The notes beneath the pieces were generated by a model, which was given only the letters and a program-made list of their open reading frames with translations, did not search any database and was not told the DNA's origin. The position numbers were made by a program, and so were the translations under genes. This document shows, piece by piece, positions 1 through 10,688 of a stretch of 64,000 bases of DNA (positions are counted from its first letter, which is position 1; every line of letters starts with the position of its first letter). The stretch is from Larus michahellis (lineage: Eukaryota > Chordata > Aves > Charadriiformes > Laridae), in NCBI RefSeq assembly GCF_964199755.1, contig NC_133930.1:30929071-30993070 (forward strand). Reading direction: 5' to 3'.

Positions 1-3000
1 GAGGAGAAACTGTGGGTGATTGCTAAGGAAATGGGGATAGTTTCTGAAGAAAAGATGAAGGATTTAAGAAGTAGCAGAGAGAATGCAGGCTGGTTTCGCA
101 TAGGGCATAAAGAGCCGCTGTGGTTCATGTGTGTGGAGAGGAGGCAGGTTTGAGCTACACCAGACTGCAGGCACTGGGGAGGAGCCCATCTGCGACAGGG
201 GTGGCAGCTCTTGCCTCTCCTTGCTGATAGCTGCTTGCTGCTCCAGACATGAGCTGAACAGTAGGATTTCACTCATAACTGTGAATGTTCTTGGCACCAG
301 AGAGGGCACATTGCCTGCCCTATGCCAGTTCCCACACCCCCAGCCACATTGCCGCTCTTCATTTGAGTGCCTGTCACAGGAAATCAGAAACACCTCTGAA
401 GAGCCACAGTGAAATGCAGAATCTCTGATGCCTGTCTTACCCCTCCATCAGTGGCTTGCTACCACTGTGCTTCAGATACATCATGAAAAACAAGAGCTGC
501 GTTAAGCGGTGCTGCCAAGTCTCCTTCGGTGCAGTGCCTTATGCATGATGTGCTGGCACACCATTCTCTGGGAACCATTGTCCTGTGGAGTACAGCAGTA
601 TAAAGTGACATGACTATCCAGTCAGTCATGTCTGCTTTGTTCCTGTCATCTTTTCTCAAAGGTTTAAATGATAAGATGTATTCTCTCCACAAATAGTTGG
701 TCCAAAAATAATTAAATCTTAGAAATTTTGTTTGTGGTACTCATCTGAAAAAAATTAAGTAACGTAAAAATGGAAATAACTGTAACTTGTGCCAATGCAG
801 ATGTTTATTGGATTAATTAAATCTGATTTTTATGTTAAAAGAAGGAAAAAGGAACATAGAAGAATAACCAGAACATATCTTTGGAAGCAAGCAAGCGTTC
901 TTTCTCTTATCTTTATATGTAGTGCACTTTGATGAATCAGTTTGAATTTTACCATAATGGGTGTAAATTTATCAATGGGTGTAAAACTGTTCATTATCCG
1001 CTTCAGTTTGATGATCCAGAATAAGAAGGAAGCAAATCATGCTAGGGATACCCTGCAGAAAGAAGGTTACATCTTTATCGGTCTGCCTGATTGATTCCAT
1101 CCAACTGGAAAGATTGTCTACAAAATTAAACTCAAAAATACATCGACATTCTCCAAAATGGAACAGCAAATGCTTATTTAATACCTTATAACTTTAAAGA
1201 TGCTGGATCAAAATAATTAAATAGTTTGGAAAAGATAAATCAATAAAGATATAAAATAAATAGATAAAAGAAAAAAATCAATGCCCTAAATTCATAGTGT
1301 TTAGCAAACCCATTTCCTGGTTTTGCCACTGTGTATCTGTTTGAGTAAGCTGCCTGTACTGACTGTAAACACAAGTGACCAGAAGACTTTTTTTAACCTC
1401 ACGATAATTCTTTAACTTGTGACAATTGCTTAATTTTGTTTGGGAGTGAGTGTTCAGCAAAAACCCCAAATTTCTGCTGTCTTATGTTAAAGACAAAAAA
1501 TGATTACATCCTTGAAGATTTTGGGGTTTTGTTTTCCTCTTACTATTCGACTTTTGAAAAAAGGAAGTGTGTGAATATATGTAGATAGGTGAACTTTGAA
1601 AATCCAAGCACGTACACAGAACGAGTATAAACTTTTAGCTTTGACACAGCATTTTTTGTTAGTAGTAAGGGAAGTCCCAATGTTATCTAATCCTCTTAGT
1701 TAACCAAAGCATTTATTGGCTTAGTGAAGTTGCTCTTAAACTGGAAGCTTCCTCTTCATTCTGGGAATGTTTTTGTCATTTGTTCTTACTGGAAGGAGAT
1801 TTGTTTCAGCCTGTGACTTCAAAGTGAAGAAGTGACTAAAGAGATATGCTGCTGCTTAATAATTCCCAGGGATAATGATTGCTCAACTCACATTTGCTCA
1901 TTCTGGTTTTCTCTTTGGAAAAGGATTCATACATCACAAGTGCTGTAAATGCTAACCAGGCAGTACCCCCTCCCGCGATCTGATTCTCCTCTTCCTTTCT
2001 GGTGAGATTTGATGTAGTGTTTACTAGAAAGCATTTTCTTCACTATAAAAAAACCTGAAGAATAGTGTTTAACATTTCATTTTTTTTTGTTTGTACTGCC
2101 CTTCTCATGTTGCCACATTTTCTCAGTCTAACAGGGCCCTTCAGTAGCTGATCATGCCTGATACCGTTAGAGAGGTTCCCTAACTCTTCTGGATTGTCTA
2201 TGCAGAGTTTGTAGACGTTGCTGTCCTCTCTGCTACGGTACATGCAGAGGTCACAGACACTGTTGCGGGTATCACAGTGGGCTCTGGTTACTCTCTACAG
2301 CAGCCCCTGTGGATGTTAGAAGAAATTCCAGAGAACCAGATGTGCTCTGAGGCATGGTTTGGTCTGTATCAGTTGGCTACACCTTTTAGCCCTTCTGGTG
2401 ATGAAGGCAGCTTTGTAAAGCTGGGTGTTAACTTCAGTCACTGATCTTGGGTTTCACCTGCAGTCTTTAGAGCCACAAAATAGTTCTACGCTTGTAGCAC
2501 TGCATATTAAATACCAAATGTGACCAATACACAAACTACATATGCTAGGTATGCTACAATACACTGTAACTACTACAGCTAATCCTTGCAGTCCCAGGGA
2601 ACTGCTGTTACCCTGTAGGCCTGTGTTACTCTATCTCCATTCCTAACAGTAGGCCATAAGCTTTGTACTGAGTCTGCCAGGCCTCAGGGATGAGGTTGGC
2701 CAGGCCTGCTCTGTCTAAACTTTTCTTGGCCTGCCTGCAGCTCGGTGTTATTTGGCTTGTCTCTGGCAGCAATTTTGCTGACTGATCAGTTTTCTATAGC
2801 TAATTTGTTTTATTTTGGTTATCTTTGCATGGTACCACCATGATTTTATGACTGGCATAATGGTGTAATGCAGACAAATGCAGGCTTGGTATAATAGCAA
2901 AAGATTCTTAGTTTTATATATAAGCTCTGCTTCCTGCTTGTCCATAAAAAATACTTTAAGTGTACCTGTCATTAAGATTAGTCTAACCTGTATTCTTCCT

Positions 3001-3570
3001 TCAGCATGCTGAAGGTAAATGCACCTTTTTTTACAGTTCCATGAAGATGTGTGTTTGAAAACAGGGGAGATGTGCAGCAAACCCAAATATGGCTATCCTC
3101 AGGAAGGATGCAGTTGTACTGTGCATGAGATGCTCTTTGTTCCCAGTATGGAAAATGTTTCCATATTTTGTTTCCAAATTCCATTTCCATTTACAGGTGT
3201 AAATTTGGCGGTAAATTTGTAGGTCAGTGCGTAAATGCTGTTCAGAGCATACACCAGAATACAGTAAAGCATTCCAGCTGTTGTATTCCAAATCCAGCTC
3301 TTTTTGTCTTTTTGTTTTCAAAGGTATCCAGCACACAGAGGATGGTAACACAGGGCATGGCGCTGTGATTCTGGCTGAAAGGAACAGTTCTGCATGTCAG
3401 GGGAACTGGGCAGATCTGGCAGCCCAAGAGAGGTGAGGCTGCCTCAGCCCCATGTCCACAGGTCCAACCAGCATGAGCTGAGCGTGTATTCCCGGTATGG
3501 GCACGCACACAGAACTCACGTATACACCACATTGCATACATACATACACACACGGCCAGCCACACGGGTA
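1..3570. other. Left flank without a recognisable gene
   Basis: AT-rich, non-repetitive sequence. In mammals PLGRKT lies on this side of CD274 on the opposite strand; I looked for its N-terminal coding exon on the minus strand and did not see it. Frame 1 on the plus strand is open from base 1 to the TGA at 151-153 (about 50 codons), but no donor, domain or family was recognised. The other open frames are short and look random. Confidence 0.6.
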
Positions 3571-3722
3571 GAATCATAGAATCGTCTAGGTTGGAAGGAA
3601 CCTTTAAGACCATCAAGTCCAGCCATTAACCTATCACTGCCAAAACCACCACTAAACCATGTCCCTAAGCACCTACCCGTCTTTTACATGCCTCCAGGGA
3701 TAGTGACTCATCTGCTTCCTTG
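3571..3722 (-). mobile_element. CR1 LINE 3'-end fragment
   Basis: The stretch starts with GAATCATAGAATCGTCTAGG followed by TTGGAAGGAACC, the reverse complement of the 3' tail of avian CR1 LINEs, and continues with CR1-like sequence (CAAGTCCAGCC, CTAAACCATGTCCC). The element is therefore on the minus strand with its 3' end at 3571. It is 5'-truncated, as nearly all CR1 copies are. The family assignment is from recognition, not from a database search. Confidence 0.85.
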
Positions 3723-3899
3723 GAATGACACAGACACACGGACCACCCACAGGAACAGCATCAACAGCTTCATCCTGTTCCTCTCTCTGACAGAGTTCTG
3801 CTGGTGGGAATATGTATACATATGTACAGGGTGGATTCCTCCCGTAGCTGTGCTCATTCAGTCTGCCCTCTGGCTGACCCTGGATCCCAGTCTCCCAGT

Positions 3900-5250
3900 C
3901 TAGCATCTAGGCACATGAGCCAGGAGGTGTGCAGCCCTTCTCCAGTTACTGCTACTGACATAAACCCCAGTCCCCCCCGCACGCCTCCACCCAGGGCTGG
4001 CCAGGACTCCCGTGATCCCACAGCACCAAGCCCCAAGGTCTCTCCCTTAGAGACATACACACCCCAACGCCTCTAAGTGCGTCTGTCCCATAGAGAGTCC
4101 CCAGACGCCGTGGTCTCTCCAGCAGCTGCCTAGAACTCCCTTGGTCCCCCTGATAGGGTCCCAGCTCCTCCTGTGATCTTTCCTTCAAAGACCCCCACCC
4201 CCTGCCTCCCTGGGCACTGCGCATATGCACTGGCTCATCCATCTGGATCTTTTCTCACACACTCACACACCCTCTTGCTCTGGCTCCCAGGGAACATCGG
4301 CCTTTGATCCCGTCTCATCCCAGGGACTGGCATTTGGTGTCACTCACATCTCCCCAGCTGCCGGCACCCAGGCACCGGGGCCCTCTGCCCCATGGTCCCA
4401 GTCTAGCTGCTGGCACTCAGACCTGTGCCTGCTCCAGCTGCTGCTGCCACAGATGTGGGGGCAGCTATGGCCGAGGTCTTGGTGCAGGTGCTGGCACTGA
4501 AGTCCACTCCGGTGTCTAATTGCTGCATCATGGACATGAGTCCTCTGATCCATGGTATGACTCCAGTTGCTGGCACTCAGACCCCCATATACGTACATTC
4601 CCCCCCCCATCACCCCCCGAATAAAGAGTCCCACACGCGTGAAAAGAGTCAGAAAGCAATTTAACGAGAGGACAGACTGCACTAACTGGGCACAGGGCAT
4701 GGCCAGACAAGTGCATCAACTAGCAACTGTTTTTTATATGCAAGCAGTCCTTTTTATTCCCTTATGCCTCTGTTGTCTCACACTTGTTCCTTCCAAAGTC
4801 ACTTAGATCTATCCCTTTTCCCACCTTTGGTCCCTCCCTTAAGCATCTCATAGCAAGCCCTGTGCAATGCCAAAGTGCTCTTCCCCTGCATCCCGTAATG
4901 TGTCCCACAGCACACCACCAGCTCCCTCAGTCTGAAAGGTGCTGTGGTGCTGGCTCATCCTGCTGGGCTTCAGACATGGAGCTGAGGCTCTCCTGGGAGA
5001 GCCCTGGGAGGGGCCCAGGCAGGCTGTCCCTTCCTCTGAGTCTCTTATTTGGCTTCCCACCCGCCCTGGGGCCTCTGTGCTCCTCTGTGCTTGCTGGGGT
5101 GGGTCTCTGATGGGCTGGTAACTCCTGTGATGTGCCTGGGAGCAGTAGGGTGTTATTTGGGTTCCCCACCTGCCATTGCCTCTCTGTGGGGGTGTGGAGG
5201 AGCTTTTATCGGAGAACCTGATGTTCCACATCCTCCTTTCTGAGGGGCTC
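3900..5250. repeat. C-rich, internally repetitive patch of unknown class
   Basis: Base composition shifts sharply to C-rich on the plus strand compared with the AT-rich flanks. A degenerate unit containing GCTGGCACTCAGACC recurs near 4409 and 4570, with weaker versions near 4362 and 4488; the first two are both preceded by CCATGGT. A second pair of similar segments (TTATTTGGsTTCCCCACC-like) is at about 5045 and 5153. Poly-C runs lie at about 4600-4618 and an AATAAA at 4620-4625. Long open frames on both strands here follow from the composition. It could be an old minisatellite or part of an unrecognised transposon or LTR. Confidence 0.45.
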
Positions 5251-5959
5251 ACATTATATCATTTCGGAAGATTTGGACCCAAGTCAGTGAATGAAACCCA
5301 TCTTTGTCAAGCACCTCCCCAGCAATGTGCCGAGAAACTGGATAGCTTCCACGTAGGCTTCTCAACCACCTGCTGGTTTATGGCCCATAAAAATGTTAAC
5401 TACGTATTACAGATGGCAGTACCTGATAATTCCGGCATAGAGAGCACAAGGGTGTGGCTGTCCTTGCCCTCCTTCAGTACATGTCTGTGCCACGTACATG
5501 GTGCCACGGGTTACAGCTTTGAATTTGTTCTATATGCCACTCTGTAAACGTACTCGCTAGTAAACTGTTATCACAATGGCTCCTCGGTTCTGTGGTAGAT
5601 TAATGTCCTGATTAATATTCTCATTTTGGGGTTTCTTTCTTTTGGGGAAGTTGTGGCAGAGATCTTGTTAGGGTTATGTTTCACAACATAACAAACATTT
5701 TCACAGCAAAGAAACCGTGTGCCACACTGTGTTATCAAATTGTATTGTCAGGTTATTGAACTGGAGTTCTATCCCTCTGCAAGATCTTTAAGTGGCAGAG
5801 AGCAGAGTTATTTAAGTAAAGTCGGACTGCTTCTTTCTCTCTGGAGAAGCAGCAAATAGCTCCTGGATTTCACAGGCATCCCGGATGCTGCGTAGTCATC
5901 CAAAAATCCAGCCCTTTGACATCAGTCTTCCTCCACCTAAACAGGTGTCACCAGGCAAG

Positions 5960-6610
5960 CCATCCGTTTGGGGAGCGAAGGACGTGATTTCACGATGACA
6001 CAGCGGCGGTGCCCGCTTTCGGTTTTGTTTCCCGAGAGCCTGTGGCTTTCAGGAATGGACGAGTCTCCCGGGAGGGCTCCCCGGGGCTGGGGCGCTGAGC
6101 AGCGCGGGGCTGTCAGCCGGGCGACGGGGCTTTTCGGGACGCCTTTCCGCGGAGAAGCGCCGACCGGAGGGTTTCCCGGGGCGGCCTCCGACCACCGACG
6201 CGCAGCGGGGGCGGCCGGCTAAGGCCTGGGCCGGGTCTAACGCAGCGGGGCCGACCCGTGAGGGAGGGCCGGGCCGGGCCGGGCCGGGCAGGGCAGGGCT
6301 GGGCTGGGCTGAGCCCCGCTCCGCGCCGCGCCGCGCCGCAGAGCCACAGCCGCCGGGGGCGGCCGCCGGGGGAGGCGTCCCGCAGCGCCCCGAGGGCCCG
6401 CGGAGGTAAGGGGGGAGCCGGGCCGGGGGTCGGCCGGGAGGGTCTCTGCCTGCCCGGGCGGGAGCGGGTGTTTGTCCGCCCCCCCGCCCTACCTCCGGCA
6501 CCTCCGGCTGGCCCCGGAGCTCAGCCCGGCCGGGGGCTGCCGGCAGCGGGTGTCCCGGGGTGGATCCGCAGGGACCCCCGTCCTGCCCTGCCGCGACCCT
6601 GGATTCCCGG
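5960..6610 (+). promoter_or_regulatory. CD274: CpG island, probable CD274 promoter and non-coding exon 1
   Basis: The sequence becomes very GC- and CpG-rich, in contrast to AT-rich flanks. Within it, CGGAG|GTAAGG at 6401-6411 is a strong splice donor, so a non-coding exon 1 of CD274 probably ends at 6405 and is joined to the acceptor at 10618-10619 (intron about 4.2 kb). This matches the mammalian gene plan, in which exon 1 is untranslated. No TATA box was seen. The island could also serve a divergent gene to the left (PLGRKT in mammals), but no minus-strand exon was found. Confidence 0.65.
6266..6310 (+). repeat. Nine GGGCN pentamers (GGGCC x4, GGGCA x2, GGGCT x3)
   Basis: Nine perfect five-base units run head to tail: four GGGCC, two GGGCA and three GGGCT. 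Nine G-triplets separated by two bases have the form of a G-quadruplex. The tract lies about 95 bases upstream of the proposed exon 1 donor, so it is in the CD274 promoter or 5' UTR. A short CGCGC/CGCCG repeat follows at about 6320-6340. Confidence 0.85.
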
Positions 6611-6771
6611 GGGCTTTCTCCCTAAAGGCTATGCCGGTCACAGGTTTTGCTTAGGAGTACCCAGTGACAGGCAAGACAGATATTTGGGAAATCTGGGAAA
6701 TCTGTTGCAGAACAGAGGTCAAACAAGCAAACGAACAAACAGCAACAGCGGTATATAACCGTGCTGTTAAA

Positions 6772-6830
6772 CGTGTGTGTGTATACATGTATATATGTAT
6801 ATATACACACACACATGTATATATACATAT
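6772..6830. repeat. TG/TA/CA microsatellite
   Basis: Alternating purine-pyrimidine tract (GTGTGTGTGTATACATG, then TATATACACACACACATG and TATATACATA) within CD274 intron 1. It is nearly self-complementary and could form a hairpin. Confidence 0.85.
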
Positions 6831-9662
6831 TAAAAAAAAACCCCACCAAAACAAAGCAAAACCCCAAACCAAAAAAACTTGTTCTGGTCTTTTGTTTGCT
6901 ACTAAATACTCAAATGGGAAAAGCAACCCTGCGACCTCAAGGCAAGCAATGGGAAAGAGGAAACTAAATTTCTGACATTGAAAGCTAGCGACATCAATGG
7001 CTTCTGTGGTCTCACAGTATTTTACAAATTTGTTTCCGTTTCTTTTGGTTGCACCTTTTTTTTTTTTTTTCCTTTTTCTATGAGAAAATGTCATTAAACC
7101 TGTTTTTAAGCACAGAAGAAATCAGTGGAAATTAACCTCCATCGGTCTCACCTATTGCGGAAATCCACCCCCTCAACCTCCTAAGGTAGTTTCAGGTTAT
7201 CAGAACGCAAATGTTACATTCAGCTATTTCATATACCACTGTCTCCACGTTCCTCCCACACATCAAGTAAAAAGGTTAACTCTTACCAGTTTTCTGTATT
7301 ATGTTTTTGCTTCCATGACAGATACTGTGAGTGGGCTGTCAAGTGGAACGAAGAAAATACTTCCTGAAAACTTTGAAGGGGTCATTTCACAGCAGTTTAA
7401 CTCTTCTGAGAATCTCAACCCTTTTTTGAGATATGCAAAGACAACATAAGTGTGTGAACTTACACTGAAACATACGTTTAAAATTGTATTTTGTGCTGTT
7501 GACCAAGTTATCCCACTACGGTCTGCAAGTTAACGTGAGTACGTCCTTTGGCTTCTAATACTTGGGTTTGGGCTTGGGTTTTTTTCTGTACTGACTGACT
7601 TCTACAATCAAGAAAAAGAAAAAGACAGCGCTCTTCGTTTTTTGCTAAGCTAATGCATTGGCTTGACAACTCTTCTTGCACTACACAGTGGCAAGGCACG
7701 GGGCCTTCATTGTGTTCAAATCTTAAACAGACAATATCTGTTCTTACCAGCAACAGGTAGGCAATGCTCTTCCCATTATTCCTACTTACAACCTTTGCAG
7801 ACATGAGTAAGTTGTGTAGCATTTTCCAGTCATTGTTATCAGCTGTTTGGCACCACTTGGGATTAGTACAGTAAGGACCCCCAGTTTGTGTAGACGGATG
7901 ACTTCTTGCTATTGGTACTCCAAGGACTTGCTCACATACAGCTTTGATCAGATGACATGTTTCTCAAAATGCCTGTGGCATTTTATGTACTCATTTTCCC
8001 AACATTTCTGTCTCTGGTTACAGTGAACCACTATTAGCAATAGAGAATTTTCCCTAGTGGGGAATTTTCAAATAATGGGGAAGTTTCCTGAAGAAGTAGG
8101 TGGAGTTACATCAACATTTAAGTTCTGTCACAAGAAGTCTTTGGGCAAATAGTTCTGCTTTTCCTGTCTTCTTCATTTGATTGGGAGGGAAACATAAAGC
8201 AGCAATACTGAAGAGCATTTTGCACAGCGAATATCTTTTTGCTTTTATAAAACTGTGTTTGCCATAGATGTCAGAAGCCAGCAGGAGGAGAGAAGCAGCA
8301 TTGTGATAGGTTCTGTGAGAAAAATTGTAAGAAGATTGCAGCTTTGGTAAAAAACTTCAACTGGCATCCAGCTGCTTCAACCAACCCAGCCAGAGGTTCC
8401 TTCTGCTCAAGGTGAAACTGGATAAGGGTCTGTCATGGTTATTGCAGCAGGTTTTTGCATGTGCTTCTGGATTTGACGTGCACCTACTTTTTTTTCTCTC
8501 TGAAAGTGAAAAATTGAGTACAGCAGCAGACTTTCTCAGTCTTGAGGAATTTTGTAAGTAATAGTCATATTTCTTTTGTGTGTAGTAAGGCTTGTTTTCT
8601 TCTACAGTGGGAGAAAACATGCAAATTAAAGGTCAGCAATTGCAGGATACAACCGTGGGTCTTGGAACCATAAAAGCTTACTTCTTGTCATCCGTCTTCC
8701 AGGAGTTAATCCAAACACCTCTCCTGGAGTTCATACCAACATTCACATTTCCTGACAAAAAAGTGGGTATGGGTTGCATGCATGGGTAGGGATATCTTTC
8801 TGTGGCTGTAGTATATGTGCTATTATTTGTTCTGAGCAGTCTCTCAGCTACTTTAGCAAAAAAAAGTAGAAAGTGTTTTGTGGCTGAGTGTGCTACAAGT
8901 CAGCATCTCGCTCTTCTGCAGGCTTGCCTCTAGAGTAAGCCTGGTCAGAGCAGCCCGGTGAGATCGGTGTGCCTCTGCCTTGTTTGAGAAGCTTTGCTCT
9001 GGAGCTCAGTTGGTGCGCTGGACTGTTTGTCACTCAGGCAGTGGCATCATGATGGAGGTACTCTCGTGCGCGCACATCACTCTTAGGTACACACAGGATT
9101 AGGTAGCGGTTTGTGAGTTATTTTTAGAGCATCATGAATTGGGTACCTAACCACATTAAGAAGCTTGGGATTTATTTACCAATGAAACAGATCTTTCACC
9201 CTGGGGATCGGACTTGTATTTTCCTGTCCCTGTTGGCAATACATCCTTTTGTAATTCCTCGTGTCTGCCTAACAATGTATTAGATTGACTCTCTTTCTCA
9301 GCTCCATCTGTGTTGCCTTCTGCAAACCCGCTATTGGGTTTCCAGCAGCAATCTGAGGGAAAAAGGAGCTTGAATCAAATTCTTATGAGGAGTCTAATTC
9401 CGTTAAGCCACAACACTGAAAAGGCACATGTATCTTAAGATTCAGGGCAAAATTGTTATTTTATTATCATCGTAAATTTGGCAATCAGAGAAAGAAAGAC
9501 AAAACATCTTACCAAAAATGGTAAGAGTTGCAGTCCAGATAGGATTTCATCAGTTAGGAAGAGTGACGGGTAGTACAGTTGCCTAATTTCTTATGCAAAC
9601 ACTGGAGTTACCACTAGAAAGCAACTGAAGGCAATCTGTCTTTATTTTTGTGGCTGTTTGGG

Positions 9663-9714
9663 TATCCAAAATGAAGACTTCATATAGATATCCAAAATGA
9701 AGACTTCATGTAGA
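9663..9714. repeat. 26-bp tandem duplication, two copies
   Basis: Two adjacent 26-base units beginning TATCCAAAATGAAGACTTCA differ at one position (A versus G). It lies in CD274 intron 1. The near identity suggests a recent slip or local duplication. Confidence 0.9.
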
Positions 9715-10619
9715 TAAAATTCTACAGTTCTCTGTACTCAAGAAAGACTTCCATTACAGTGAATTTGAATTTTTCTTGAGAGGAATTTGAAAAATTATGG
9801 CAATGCTTGATACGACTATTGCTCTGACCTAATTGCACATTTAGTAAGTGCAGTGGGTGTGTGATGATTAAGTGTATGAATTGACATTAATGAGTGTTTT
9901 ATAATGTTAAAGTGTTGTGTAGGAGTATAAAAGCTTTGTCAATAAAGAGGGGAAAAACTTCTGTCAGAAAATTGAAATAATTTACATGTTCAGAGGTAAC
10001 GCAGCAGTAATTCAAGAAACAGATTTTGTTTGTAGGCTGACTGGTTTTGTCACTGTTTTACAAAGGCGCTATTGTGTAAATACTCATTAAGTGATTAATT
10101 ACGGCACAAATTCCGTTCACATTATATGTAGCTTCATGAGCCCCACGTTAAGTACTGTGAGACCAGGTGTTACAAAGCAGGGTATGTGCACAGTGTGTTA
10201 AAGTAAGGCACACAGGTGGGGAAGAACTGAGTTCTATTTCTTCCACTGGACGCCTACAGAAAACTCCTCCCTTCTTCTCCAGGCAGGAGCAACGCTCCCT
10301 GCTACAATTTAGGGGAACAGTTGGGTATTGGGGAGTATTTATTTACTAATTGACAGACATATAAAGCATATATTTTGCCGTAACCAAGGACAAGTATTTA
10401 AAGCAAATACAATTAGATGTTCTTCCCGCATCCGTGCAGGAAGCTTTCTGCACGATCATCCAAGGTAGTTAATGGTGCAGTTTTGTTACGTTTTCGTCTA
10501 GAGTGGAATTTGGTGCCTTCTGTCCAGTTCTTTGTGTGGAATGACTACAAAATGTATTTCACAGTGCAAGTTAGAAAATGAGCAGATAGTTATATTTGTC
10601 TATTATTTTATCTTTTTAG

Positions 10620-10688
10620 GTTCTGTCTACATCATGGAAAAGTCTTTGCTTTTGTATACATTTTTATTCTACTGGCATTTCCTAAATG
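10620..10688 (+). CDS. CD274: CD274 signal-peptide exon
   Basis: An acceptor (TCTTTTTAG at 10611-10619) is followed by 14 untranslated bases, the start codon at 10634 and 18 codons plus one base. The start was chosen because the peptide MEKSLLLYTFLFYWHFLN is a typical signal sequence and its last residues match the human signal end. The upstream in-frame ATG at 10532 lies before the acceptor, so it would be intronic. Donor ATG|GTAAGA at 10689. Confidence 0.93.

Noticed and set aside
4848-5252. 134-codon minus-strand open frame
   Set aside because: In the C-rich repetitive block; no family recognised and composition explains its length.
1-5950. Search for PLGRKT on the minus strand
   Set aside because: No match to its conserved N-terminus was seen; the gene probably lies outside the window.
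6049-6758. Open frames of 150 codons (minus) and 166 codons (plus) in the CpG island
   Set aside because: Composition-driven Pro/Arg/Gly-rich frames typical of CpG islands, with no family match; the plus frame runs through the proposed donor.
10532-10633. Upstream in-frame ATG extending the CD274 signal peptide
   Set aside because: It lies before the splice acceptor at 10618-10619, so the extension is intronic; the ATG at 10634 matches the known signal peptide.
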